From positions 1-14,591 of the forward strand of contig JAPHSB010000425.1 of assembly GCA_026193295.1 (NCBI GenBank): 14,591 bases of DNA, written 5' to 3'. The translations under genes were made by a program, and so were the position numbers. This stretch comes from Lysobacterales bacterium (GTDB lineage: Bacteria; Pseudomonadota; Gammaproteobacteria; Xanthomonadales; SZUA-36). Below are positions 1 to 6,953 of this stretch, piece after piece; position 1 is the first letter of the stretch; every line of letters starts with the position of its first letter. Below the pieces are notes generated by a model. It was not told the DNA's origin, searched no databases, and saw only the letters and a list, made by a program, of their open reading frames with translations.

Positions 1-1569
1 ATAGGGATCCAGTTGGCTGTCCGACACGCCATAGGTGGGCCGCGCGAGTGTAAGACCGCGCCGGGCCATGCCCGCCAGCAGTTCCGGTGGCAGTTCCGGT
101 CCTTCCACGTAGGCCCGATCAGGCGGAACGACGTGGACCCGGAATGCAGCGACTGCGGAGCTTACGTCCCGCTCCACGTCCACCCAGTAGCTGATCGTCT
201 GGGCCACAGCCGAGATGATCCGGGCGCTGCCGGGACTGCCCAGCGCCAGTTCGGTCCGGCCTCCCCTCGACACGATGGTGGCGCTCATTGAAGACTTCGG
301 CATCTGCAGGGGCTCCAGCGCATAAGGCGCGGCTGGATCGTCTATCCTGAAGCCTTGCATGTAATTGTTATAGAGAAAACCCAGTTGCGGATGCGCTACG
401 CCCGCGCCGAAATAGGAATCGATGCTCTGCGTGACTGCTACTGCCATGCCGTCGCCATCCACCACCGAGAAATGCGTGGTTTCGCCGCCGGGTTCGCCAG
501 GCCCTGCTTCGCCCAACCCCGATCGATATTCGAGCAACAGCCGCTGTGCCTCGGCCTTGGAAATATTCACGGCCACTTCGTCCTGGTAGTCCACATAGTC
601 CCCAACCGGCCGCTGCCGGCGACTGTCGTGGCCAATGCGCAGAGCGTCGAGCAACAGCAGGCGGCGTTCCGTGTCGTCGCTGCCGAGTTCCTCTGCGTCA
701 CTTTGTTCCAACAGGTTCAGGATTTGCAGCACCACCCAGCCGCCGAACGGCGGTGGTAGCGTGAAGACGTCATGCCCGCGATAGCTGCCGGCCAGCGCCG
801 GCACCAAGGCCGGTTCCGGGAACTCGGCGAGGTCGCGAGCTGTTATCCAGCCGCCATTGGCCTCCATGTCGGCGACGATCTCGGCAGCCATCGCCCCGCT
901 GTAGAAATCAGCTGCGCCCGCTGCTGCCAGGCGGCGCAGGGTCTGCGCCAACTGTGGTTGGCGAAACACCTCTCCCTCCTGGTAGGGTGTGCCATCGGCA
1001 TGCGTGAACAACGCGGCGGCCGCGGGTTGTTTCAACAGGCTCTCGTGGTAGAAACGAAAGGCACGGGCGCGAAACGGGCCAACCACCCAGCCATCTTCGG
1101 CGATGCGAATGGCCGGCCCCAGCAACGCCGCCCAGGACAATTGGCCGCTGCCGTAGCGACGCCAGGCCAGGTCGAGCACGCGCAGAGTCGAGGGGACGGC
1201 TGCGGCCGTGTGCCCGTATTTCAGTTGCTCTGCGCTTACCTGATCCGGGATCGTGCGAGGTGACCAGGTCGTGCCGTTAATGACGAATGCATCGCCGCCG
1301 GGCGGACGCAGCAGCATGACGGTTTGACCGGCGATGCCGGAGCCGGCCGGTTCGCTGGCTCCGAGCGCCAGCGAAACCGCCACTGCAGCGTCGATCGCGT
1401 TACCGCCACGCTCCAGAATTTCCACTCCCGCCGCGGTCGCTTCCGGCGATGCGCTGGACACGGCGCCGGCGAAGAGGCGCTCGCCGGCCTGGGCCATGCC
1501 CGCCGTCAGCAGGACCACGGCCAACAAACACAGAGCCAACGGTCGACTAATTTTGCGGCGCAGTCTCAT
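1..1569 (-). CDS. Gamma-glutamyltransferase-family Ntn hydrolase, 3' end cut by the window
   Basis: The reading frame runs from ATG at 1569 to the window edge without a stop (523 codons visible), so only the C-terminus is missing. Residues 1-28 form a Sec signal peptide (basic MRLRRK start, Leu-rich core, AQA before the cut). The family's self-processing site is clear: TTHFSVVD at residues 364-371, with Thr364 as predicted nucleophile and new N-terminus of the small subunit. SSMS and GSPGS motifs, which contribute the oxyanion hole, follow. In known members a periplasmic heterodimer transfers or hydrolyses gamma-glutamyl groups, for example of glutathione. By ungapped eye alignment to E. coli GGT, the substrate-recognition residues differ: Arg114 is Thr100, Asn411 is Asp384, Gln430 is Tyr403 and Asp433 is Gly406. 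The donor may therefore be unusual. The ATG overlaps the TGA of the upstream carboxypeptidase gene by 4 bp, implying coupled translation. The family call is firm; the specificity is open. Confidence 0.93.
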   Translation of the reverse strand, partial: MRLRRKISRPLALCLLAVVLLTAGMAQAGERLFAGAVSSASPEATAAGVEILERGGNAIDAAVAVSLALGASEPAGSGIAGQTVMLLRPPGGDAFVINGTTWSPRTIPDQVSAEQLKYGHTAAAVPSTLRVLDLAWRRYGSGQLSWAALLGPAIRIAEDGWVVGPFRARAFRFYHESLLKQPAAAALFTHADGTPYQEGEVFRQPQLAQTLRRLAAAGAADFYSGAMAAEIVADMEANGGWITARDLAEFPEPALVPALAGSYRGHDVFTLPPPFGGWVVLQILNLLEQSDAEELGSDDTERRLLLLDALRIGHDSRRQRPVGDYVDYQDEVAVNISKAEAQRLLLEYRSGLGEAGPGEPGGETTHFSVVDGDGMAVAVTQSIDSYFGAGVAHPQLGFLYNNYMQGFRIDDPAAPYALEPLQMPKSSMSATIVSRGGRTELALGSPGSARIISAVAQTISYWVDVERDVSSAVAAFRVHVVPPDRAYVEGPELPPELLAGMARRGLTLARPTYGVSDSQLDPY

Positions 1570-2759
1570 CGCGGCTTATCCTCGATTTGCAGCATCAATT
1601 TCATCATTTCCTCGGCCGCGGCCTGCGCGACGCGGCGAATACGCTCACGCGGCGTCGTGTCGCCGACCTCGTAGGTCATGCCAACCACGCCAAATTGTTT
1701 ACGCGCCCAGGACTTCGCCGTCGGCAGACCCGGGTTGTGCTGACCTGACCAGGCCGGCATGTCGTCACCAAGCCGGGCGTTCAGGTTTGCAAGCCAGGCA
1801 CCGGCAAAACCCGGTGGAGCCGGATCGTCGCTGGCATGCGGCATGTAAAATACATCATACGATGTGGAATGGAAGTCCATGAACAGTTGAATAGGCACCC
1901 GTTCATTCAGCCTATTTATCCATTCCGCCACGCCGCGCGTTTCCGGCTGGGTGAACGGACCCCAATCCCGGTTGAGGTCCACCCCGCGCCGGTTGGTGCG
2001 CCAATGCCCACGGTTCACGCCGTCCGGGTTGATCTCGGGAACGAGACCGATGACGAAACGCCCGCGGAAGCGCATCCCCAGGTCATCATCGACAAACAAC
2101 CGTTCAACAAAATCCTGGTAGGCCAGGCCCCCGGTGACCTCCGGCGGATGCTGACGACTGACCAGGACCAGTGATCCCCTCCGCCCGGACACATCCGATT
2201 CATACGCAGTCACCGGCCTGCCCCCCACTGACTGCGCTGCCTGGCTCGATTGCAGGCCATTCGCTGCAGCCAGATCACTCACCCAGCGCTCCATTGCGGT
2301 GCTCGTCAGCGGCGGCTGGGCAGCGACATAGAGGCCATCAGGCGGAATGTCCAGTTGCAGCGTCACGGAACCGTCGCCGGCTACGCTGACACGGGAGTCC
2401 GGCAGACGCTCCCAGTGCTCGCCGTCCGGGCTGGTCCAGGGGGGATAGCGATGCCAGCCGTGCAGATAGCGTTGTGTGATGCTTCTCTCGCCAGAGTTCC
2501 CGAATGAATTCGGTCCTGCGGTGACGCGCCAGGCATACCATGGGCTGGGGTTGATGGGCGCATATTCGGGAGCGATGGTCAGGACCGGCCCGAGCGTATC
2601 CGGTGCGCATCCATGCAGCGCCGCAGCCTCGAAGTCGGTGTGAAACGTCAGATTGCCAACTCGGCAGAAGGGTTCGACCTCCGTTGCCGCTTTATCCGTC
2701 GACGCACATGCGGAGATCAGAGCGCACAGCAGGCAGACGGAAAGAACTTTGTTCGGCAT
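1566..2759 (-). CDS. Lipoprotein M14 zinc carboxypeptidase, cytosolic-carboxypeptidase-like
   Basis: The product is about 397 residues. The N-terminus is a lipoprotein signal with lipobox ISAC (Cys18 lipidated); the next residue is Ala, not Asp, so outer-membrane sorting is expected, with the domain probably facing the periplasm. An N-terminal beta-rich region (about 25-150) precedes the catalytic domain. Zinc ligands are His204 and Glu207 (HPPE) and His297 (DFHST), and the general base is Glu364 in TYEVGD. The stretch INPDGVNRGHW followed by GVDLNRDW has the spacing seen in cytosolic carboxypeptidases (CCP, M14), some of which remove glutamates in eukaryotes; whether this one prefers Glu cannot be read from sequence. 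I chose ATG 2759 because the hydrophobic signal starts there; a GTG at 2765 adds two residues. It follows the receptor gene and terminator, and overlaps the GGT gene by ATGA, so it probably trims C-terminal residues of an imported or external peptide. Confidence 0.9.
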   Translation of the reverse strand: MPNKVLSVCLLCALISACASTDKAATEVEPFCRVGNLTFHTDFEAAALHGCAPDTLGPVLTIAPEYAPINPSPWYAWRVTAGPNSFGNSGERSITQRYLHGWHRYPPWTSPDGEHWERLPDSRVSVAGDGSVTLQLDIPPDGLYVAAQPPLTSTAMERWVSDLAAANGLQSSQAAQSVGGRPVTAYESDVSGRRGSLVLVSRQHPPEVTGGLAYQDFVERLFVDDDLGMRFRGRFVIGLVPEINPDGVNRGHWRTNRRGVDLNRDWGPFTQPETRGVAEWINRLNERVPIQLFMDFHSTSYDVFYMPHASDDPAPPGFAGAWLANLNARLGDDMPAWSGQHNPGLPTAKSWARKQFGVVGMTYEVGDTTPRERIRRVAQAAAEEMMKLMLQIEDKPR

Positions 2760-2770
2760 GACCACCGCTT

Positions 2771-2801
2771 AAAAAAAGGAGCCGTGAAATTTCACGGCTC
2801 C
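2771..2801 (-). terminator. Intrinsic terminator after the TonB receptor gene
   Basis: Read on the minus strand, a perfect 10-bp stem (GGAGCCGTGA with TCACGGCTCC, 2801-2792 and 2787-2778, loop AATT) is followed directly by seven T (2777-2771). It starts 26 nt after the receptor stop. The M14 start codon lies only 11 nt past the T-tract, so no full promoter fits between them. Downstream expression must come from read-through or from a promoter inside the receptor gene. Confidence 0.88.
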
Positions 2802-2827
2802 ATTCTACCTTTACACGCGTTCCGCGA

Positions 2828-5704
2828 TCAGAACCGGTACCCCACCTGCGCCCAGTAGACTCGACCGTAGGTATTGTGCAGGCGCGTGAAATAGCCGAAC
2901 GATTCGTCCGCGAAGGGCGGCTCTTCGTTGGTCAGGTTGCGGATGCCGGCGCTGACCAGCAGACCCCGTGTGCTTTCGCTCAACTCGGCAAAATCATAGC
3001 TCAGCGACACGTTGTACACCGTCCAGTCATCGACCTGCCAGTACTTCGTGTTGCCGATCACGATGCCCGGGCCTACGATCGAGGCGGACTGGGTCAGCGA
3101 CGTGTCGTAGACCTCGCTGACATAACGCATCGTACCGTTGGCGCGGAAGCCGCGGAAATTCCAGTCGAGTGCCACAGTGTATCGTGTTTCCGGGTTGCCG
3201 TTGCGGCGCAGCAGATCCGGATTTGCCAAACCTTCCTGTACGAAGCGGGTTATTTTCGTCACGTCGGTGCGGAAGGTGAACTGGCCGGCGCGCGTTTCGG
3301 GCATGGCGTAGACCAGGCTGCCGTCCCAGCCCTCGACCTCGCGCGTATCGAGGTTCTGATACTGGCCGATGATATCGATGGCTTCGCCGACCGGGATGCG
3401 CTGGTCGCCGGGGTTGGCTGCGTTCCAGGCGTCGAATGCCGCCTGGTCACCGGGTGTGATTTCGGCGCGAACGACGTTCGGATTGAACCCGGCGCCGGTT
3501 TCGCGCAACTGTTGGTCGAGCGCCAGCTGCTGTTCCTCGTCGATCAGTCCGACCACGCCTTCGAGATTGATGCGCCACCAATCCGCACTGATGCGCAGGC
3601 CCGACGTCCAATCGCCGGCCCAGGTCGGGCTGAAGGTGAAGCCCACCAGCCAGGTCTCGGAGTCCTGCGGCTCCAGGTCGGGATTGCCCAACCGTGTGGT
3701 GCGGCGATAGGTGTCGCCGGTGTCGATCGGCCGCCCGGTCACGTCGCCACGCATCGGGTCCTGGATGCCGTCAATACGGCGCACGATGTCACCCTGGTTC
3801 ATCTGTGGCAGGTTCGGCGCCTTGAAGCCCTCGGTATAGGAGGCGCGGAACAGCAAGCCCTCGGTGGGTTCCCAGCGCAAGCCGATCTTCGGCTTCAAGG
3901 TATCGTCGAAGTCGCTGGGGCTCTCATAACGCGCCGCCAATTGTATCTCGAAGGAACGGGCCATCATGTTCTCGTTGGCCGCCCCGATCAGCGGGATATT
4001 GAACTCGCCATAAGCCGAGTACGTATCGCGTGACGCGCCGGAATCGAACGTGGCCGATGTGCCGATCACGTCGCTTTCGTCGAAAATCGCGCCACTATCG
4101 AACGGCATGGAACCGTCCAGCCGCGGGTCGCGGTCGTCATAATAATCTTCCTGGCGCCACTCGAGGCCGAAAGCGGCGCCAACGTCATTGCCGAGGACCG
4201 AGAACAGGTCCCCGCGATTGACGCGCAGATCGGCCATGGTAATTGAAGCACTGCGGACATCGGTTGCCGCAATGCGGATGCCGTCCAGTGCCGCCTGGCT
4301 GTTGCCGCCCGGGCCGACGAAGGGGTTCAGCGCATCCGGGCCATCGACCATGAGTTGCTGGGTGAACAGCGACTTGGCCTGGCGATTGCCTTCGGTATCC
4401 TTGTTCTCGGCGTCGGAATACAACACTGCGGCCTCCCAGTCCCAGCCGGCCCAGTCACCCCGCAAGCCGGCGGTCAGGCCCCAGGCCTCGTGCTCGGTGT
4501 CGACGATGCGCGGCCCCAGGTCGATCGGTCGCCAGCCGAGCAGAAGCACGTCCTCATCGAAGGGGTTGTGGTACGCATCGGCCGGAACGATCAGGAAAGC
4601 CAGGCTGTCGTCCAGCGGGCTGGCGGCGCGAATGATCCGGGAATCGGATTTGTAATAGTAGGCGTCCGCGAACAGATCCAGCGTGGCGCCCAGTTCCTGC
4701 TGATAGGTCGCCATGACGTTGAAGCGCTCGGTTTCCGGCGTGACCCAGGCGTCCTCGTTGAAGTTGTAGCGCTCGGAGCCACTGCCGGTCTGGATTTCGC
4801 CGGTGTCGCCGTCGACGTGATAGGTCGGGCCGACAAAGATCCCATCGTCCCTCAGCGAACCTACGCGGAAGCGTGCGTAAGGCGTCAGAGTCGAGGTATT
4901 GCGCAGCTGGCTGTCGCCCTGCCAGGACTCGGGAATGCGTTCATTCTGGCGCCGATCCAGGTCGTAATACAGATCATCCAGTTCGTTCATATGCACCTTG
5001 CTGCGGTCATACCAGGTCGCAAACAGGCTGAAGTTCGAGCGGCCTTCGTTGAACTCCCAGCCGCCGGCCGCTGTGATCTCGGTTTCATCGAAGTTGGTGT
5101 CGTCGCTGAAGCCGTACTTGCCGGCAAAACGGATGCCGTCATAGCTGTCATAGGTAACGAAGTTCACCACGCCTGCAATCGCATCGGCACCGTAGAGCGG
5201 CGCCGCGCCGTCCCGCAGCACCTCGATCCGCTGAATGGCGGAGGACGGGATGGTGTTTACGTTATAGAAGGTGGACGGAACGCTGTTTTGCGCCTGGAAG
5301 GTCGGCCAGGTCACCATGCGGCGACCATTGATCAGGGTCAACGTGTTGGCGGAATCCAGGCCGCGCATGGAGACGCTGGCGACGTCACCGCGGGCGGCGT
5401 TGGTGCCATTGCTGTTGTCCTCGAACTCGAGGTCGCTGATCGAGGGGATGTAACTCAGAATTTCGCCCATGTTGACGGCGCCCAGGGCTTCGATCTGCTC
5501 GGCGCCCATCACCGTTACCGGCAGTACCGTTTCGTCGAGACCGGCGATGTGGGTACCCGTGACGATCACTTCTTCGAGCAAGGTTTCGTTGGCTTCCTCT
5601 TCAGTATCGGAGTCTTGCGCTTGCGCATGAGCCGCGAGGAAAAGTGATGCTGCCAGCAGCAGCAACAAACGGTTCAGGGGAGTACTGCTTATCACATTGG
5701 GCAT
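2828..5704 (-). CDS. TonB-dependent outer-membrane receptor
   Basis: The product is about 958 residues from ATG 5704. I prefer this start because AGGTGA sits 5 nt upstream and a signal peptide begins there (MPNVISSTPLNR, then a Leu/Ala core ending AHAQA, cut near residue 29). An in-frame ATG at 5734 would add ten residues lacking signal character. The mature N-terminus is acidic and leads into EEVIVTG, a usual TonB-box/plug entry. The plug follows (about 45-170, with TLTLINGRRM and the GADAIAGVVNFVT motif), then a long beta-barrel. The last residues, YWAQVGYRF, end in the aromatic Phe used for BAM insertion. Such receptors use the proton motive force through TonB to take up scarce ligands. 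The ligand is not readable from sequence; the carboxypeptidase and GGT-like hydrolase downstream point to a peptide-like or amide-linked compound rather than a siderophore. Confidence 0.95.
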   Translation of the reverse strand: MPNVISSTPLNRLLLLLAASLFLAAHAQAQDSDTEEEANETLLEEVIVTGTHIAGLDETVLPVTVMGAEQIEALGAVNMGEILSYIPSISDLEFEDNSNGTNAARGDVASVSMRGLDSANTLTLINGRRMVTWPTFQAQNSVPSTFYNVNTIPSSAIQRIEVLRDGAAPLYGADAIAGVVNFVTYDSYDGIRFAGKYGFSDDTNFDETEITAAGGWEFNEGRSNFSLFATWYDRSKVHMNELDDLYYDLDRRQNERIPESWQGDSQLRNTSTLTPYARFRVGSLRDDGIFVGPTYHVDGDTGEIQTGSGSERYNFNEDAWVTPETERFNVMATYQQELGATLDLFADAYYYKSDSRIIRAASPLDDSLAFLIVPADAYHNPFDEDVLLLGWRPIDLGPRIVDTEHEAWGLTAGLRGDWAGWDWEAAVLYSDAENKDTEGNRQAKSLFTQQLMVDGPDALNPFVGPGGNSQAALDGIRIAATDVRSASITMADLRVNRGDLFSVLGNDVGAAFGLEWRQEDYYDDRDPRLDGSMPFDSGAIFDESDVIGTSATFDSGASRDTYSAYGEFNIPLIGAANENMMARSFEIQLAARYESPSDFDDTLKPKIGLRWEPTEGLLFRASYTEGFKAPNLPQMNQGDIVRRIDGIQDPMRGDVTGRPIDTGDTYRRTTRLGNPDLEPQDSETWLVGFTFSPTWAGDWTSGLRISADWWRINLEGVVGLIDEEQQLALDQQLRETGAGFNPNVVRAEITPGDQAAFDAWNAANPGDQRIPVGEAIDIIGQYQNLDTREVEGWDGSLVYAMPETRAGQFTFRTDVTKITRFVQEGLANPDLLRRNGNPETRYTVALDWNFRGFRANGTMRYVSEVYDTSLTQSASIVGPGIVIGNTKYWQVDDWTVYNVSLSYDFAELSESTRGLLVSAGIRNLTNEEPPFADESFGYFTRLHNTYGRVYWAQVGYRF

Positions 5705-5765
5705 GGCTGTCACCTGCTTGAATTGAAGACGCATCTGCGCGGGGTGTTCACGGGTCAGTCGTGTA

Positions 5766-5816
5766 TTTATGGGTCTGCCGGCGCCCGCTTAACGGAAGCT
5801 TAACGACAAAAATCAA
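5766..5816 (-). promoter_or_regulatory. Possible receptor promoter, elements weak
   Basis: On the minus strand TTGATT at 5816-5811 resembles a -35 box, but no good -10 lies 16-18 bp downstream (best GTTAAG). An alternative -10, CATAAA at 5771-5766, lacks a -35. Weak elements suit an activator-dependent promoter. If TTGATT is the -35, the LysR-type box at 5842-5856 is centred near -68. Confidence 0.35.
5787..5805. repeat. Tandem direct repeat with 11-bp period in the receptor promoter
   Basis: GCTTAACG occurs at 5787-5794 and again at 5798-5805, separated by GAA. Two identical 8-mers one helical turn apart are the usual layout of a site for a dimeric response regulator or other class II activator. 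The repeat lies 16 bp upstream of the possible -10 at 5771-5766, thus over its -35 region. No binding protein can be named. Confidence 0.5.
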
Positions 5817-5841
5817 GTGAGTAAATGCCAAATCCCATTCC

Positions 5842-5856
5842 ATAATCTGTAGTTAT
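5842..5856 (-). promoter_or_regulatory. LysR-type operator, copy 1, upstream of the TonB receptor operon
   Basis: ATAA-TCTGTAG-TTAT fits the T-N11-A rule of LysR-type operators, and its dyad extends by one pair to CATAA...TTATG. It shares ATAAT at one end and AGTTAT at the other with the copy at 6842-6856 in the LysR/aminotransferase intergenic region. It lies between the LysR stop and the receptor start, where it can act on the receptor promoter. Confidence 0.6.
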
Positions 5857-5879
5857 GCTTCCATAGCACAAACCAAGTC

Positions 5880-6809
5880 TCAGGGAAGACGTTCTTCGAC
5901 CGTGTTAACCAAAGCCAGGTATGCCTGCTCAAAGCACTCGACGAACAGCCGGGTCTGATTTTCCTGCGCACGCCGGGCGCGAAAGATCGCGGTCAACGGT
6001 ATCGTGGGTTCCCCGGCAATACGGCGCACGGTGGTTGCATCAGACGTTCGCTCATGCAGCAGTGCCCGTACCGTCACCGAGTCGAGAATGGCATAGCCCA
6101 TGCCACGCTGGACCAGTCTTCCGGCCAGATGATGAGTGTGAATCGTGGCGACAACCCTGGGCTCCACGCCGGCTTCGGCGAACAGATTCCGGCATACCTG
6201 GCCGGCCGGAGTGGAGTCGAATCCGGAAATGTAGGGCAACTCCGCGAGGTCTCTGAGATCGACAACTGCATCTCCGGACAGGCTCCATGCGGCAGGACAG
6301 ACCACCATCAAGTCGGCGTCGCCGATCCTCTGAGTGACAAATCCGGAATCGTCGAGATGTCCGAATGAAAACCCGAGGTTGAAAGCGCCCACGCGGGAGT
6401 CGAGTTGCTGCAGGATTTCTTCGGTATTGAGCGTGGAGACCGAGTAATTGAAGCCGCTGTGGAGTTGCTGAAAGCGCGCGATGGCGTCCGGCAGCAGTTC
6501 CAGCGAGATGGACGGAACGGCGGCGACTCTCACGTGGCCGCCCTGGCCTGTCTGCAGCCGTCTGGCCAGCGCGCGAAAGGAGAACAGCGCATCGTGCGCC
6601 CGCTCGGCCTCTTCAAACAGGATGCGCGCCTCCGCGGTCGGCACCAGGCGCCCACTCTCGCGTTCAAACAGCTGTATGCCCAGGCGGGCCTCCGCCTGCT
6701 GGATCGTGGTTGTCACCGACGGTTGGGAAACGCCAAGCTGGCGCGCGGCCTCCGTGACGGTGCCACAGGTCATGACTGCGAAAAAAACCTCGACATGGCG
6801 AAAATTCAT
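5880..6809 (-). CDS. LysR-type transcriptional regulator
   Basis: The product is about 309 residues from ATG 6809, where the family's N-terminus begins (MNFRHVEVFFAVMTCGTVTE). Upstream in-frame starts at 6839 and 6824 would add residues absent from the family, and the -10 box at 6844-6839 overlaps the first of them. The winged helix-turn-helix covers about residues 1-62, with AARQLGVSQPSVTTTIQQAE as the recognition helix region and RLGIQLFERESGRLVPT as the wing. The effector-binding domain (about 90-295) has the periplasmic-binding-protein fold. GGGAAGG lies just before the ATG. The gene diverges from the aminotransferase operon and has an operator over its own promoter, the classic arrangement for autorepression and activation of the divergent operon. 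A matching site downstream suggests it also controls the receptor operon. The effector is unknown, probably the imported compound or a catabolite. Confidence 0.95.
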   Translation of the reverse strand: MNFRHVEVFFAVMTCGTVTEAARQLGVSQPSVTTTIQQAEARLGIQLFERESGRLVPTAEARILFEEAERAHDALFSFRALARRLQTGQGGHVRVAAVPSISLELLPDAIARFQQLHSGFNYSVSTLNTEEILQQLDSRVGAFNLGFSFGHLDDSGFVTQRIGDADLMVVCPAAWSLSGDAVVDLRDLAELPYISGFDSTPAGQVCRNLFAEAGVEPRVVATIHTHHLAGRLVQRGMGYAILDSVTVRALLHERTSDATTVRRIAGEPTIPLTAIFRARRAQENQTRLFVECFEQAYLALVNTVEERLP

Positions 6810-6838
6810 CCTTCCCACCCTCATTGGATACCAGGCCA

Positions 6839-6868
6839 ATTATAATTCTGAGTTATACCATGGGAAAA
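6839..6868 (-). promoter_or_regulatory. lysR gene promoter
   Basis: On the minus strand a perfect TATAAT lies at 6844-6839, placing the transcript start near 6832, about 23 nt before the LysR ATG. The -35 is weak (TTTTCC or TTTCCC at about 6868-6862). The LysR-type box at 6842-6856 covers the -10 and spacer, so binding should repress lysR. Confidence 0.6.
6842..6856 (+). promoter_or_regulatory. LysR-type operator, copy 2, in the divergent promoter
   Basis: ATAA-TTCTGAG-TTAT, with outer pair T/A (6841, 6857), fits T-N11-A. Its centre (6849) is about 64 bp before the start predicted from TTGACT at 6878-6883, the normal position of a LysR regulatory binding site. It also overlaps the lysR -10. 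It shares ATAAT-N4-AGTTAT with the copy at 5842-5856. Confidence 0.7.
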
Positions 6869-6877
6869 AAATTTAAT

Positions 6878-6908
6878 TTGACTTATATCGCCACGCCACC
6901 GCTAAATG
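6878..6908 (+). promoter_or_regulatory. Promoter of the aminotransferase-BKACE-symporter operon
   Basis: TTGACT (6878-6883) is a good -35. The -10 is poor (GCTAAA, CTAAAT or TAAATG between 6901 and 6908 for spacers of 17-19), consistent with a need for activation. The predicted transcript start is near 6913, which excludes the ATG at 6906 as the start codon and favours 6954. Confidence 0.5.
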
Positions 6909-6953
6909 AAAAACCATGCCCGGGGCGCTGAAGAACAACGAGGCAGCAGTCAC

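Noticed and set aside
13..1882. Plus-strand open frames across the GGT and M14 genes
   Set aside because: The opposite strand encodes a continuous GGT with signal peptide and catalytic motifs, and an M14 enzyme with all zinc ligands. The plus-strand products look random.
2876..5647. Long plus-strand open frames (for example 2876-4033 and 4355-5647) opposite the receptor gene
   Set aside because: They mirror the GC-biased codons of the receptor on the other strand, show no domain pattern, and lack convincing starts. They are antisense shadows.
6839..6846. Perfect TATAAT at 6841-6846 on the plus strand as the -10 of the aminotransferase operon
   Set aside because: No -35 lies upstream, and the start would be over 100 bp before the gene. 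The minus-strand TATAAT at 6844-6839 suits lysR better, and TTGACT at 6878 suits the operon better.
6865..6880. AT-rich tract between lysR and the aminotransferase gene as a horizontal-transfer or attachment site
   Set aside because: The AT richness is local and explained by promoter and operator elements. There are no integrase genes, flanking repeats or tRNA.
6906..6953. 16-codon N-terminal extension of the aminotransferase
   Set aside because: It has no ribosome site, falls upstream of the predicted transcript start, and the family's N-terminus starts after it.
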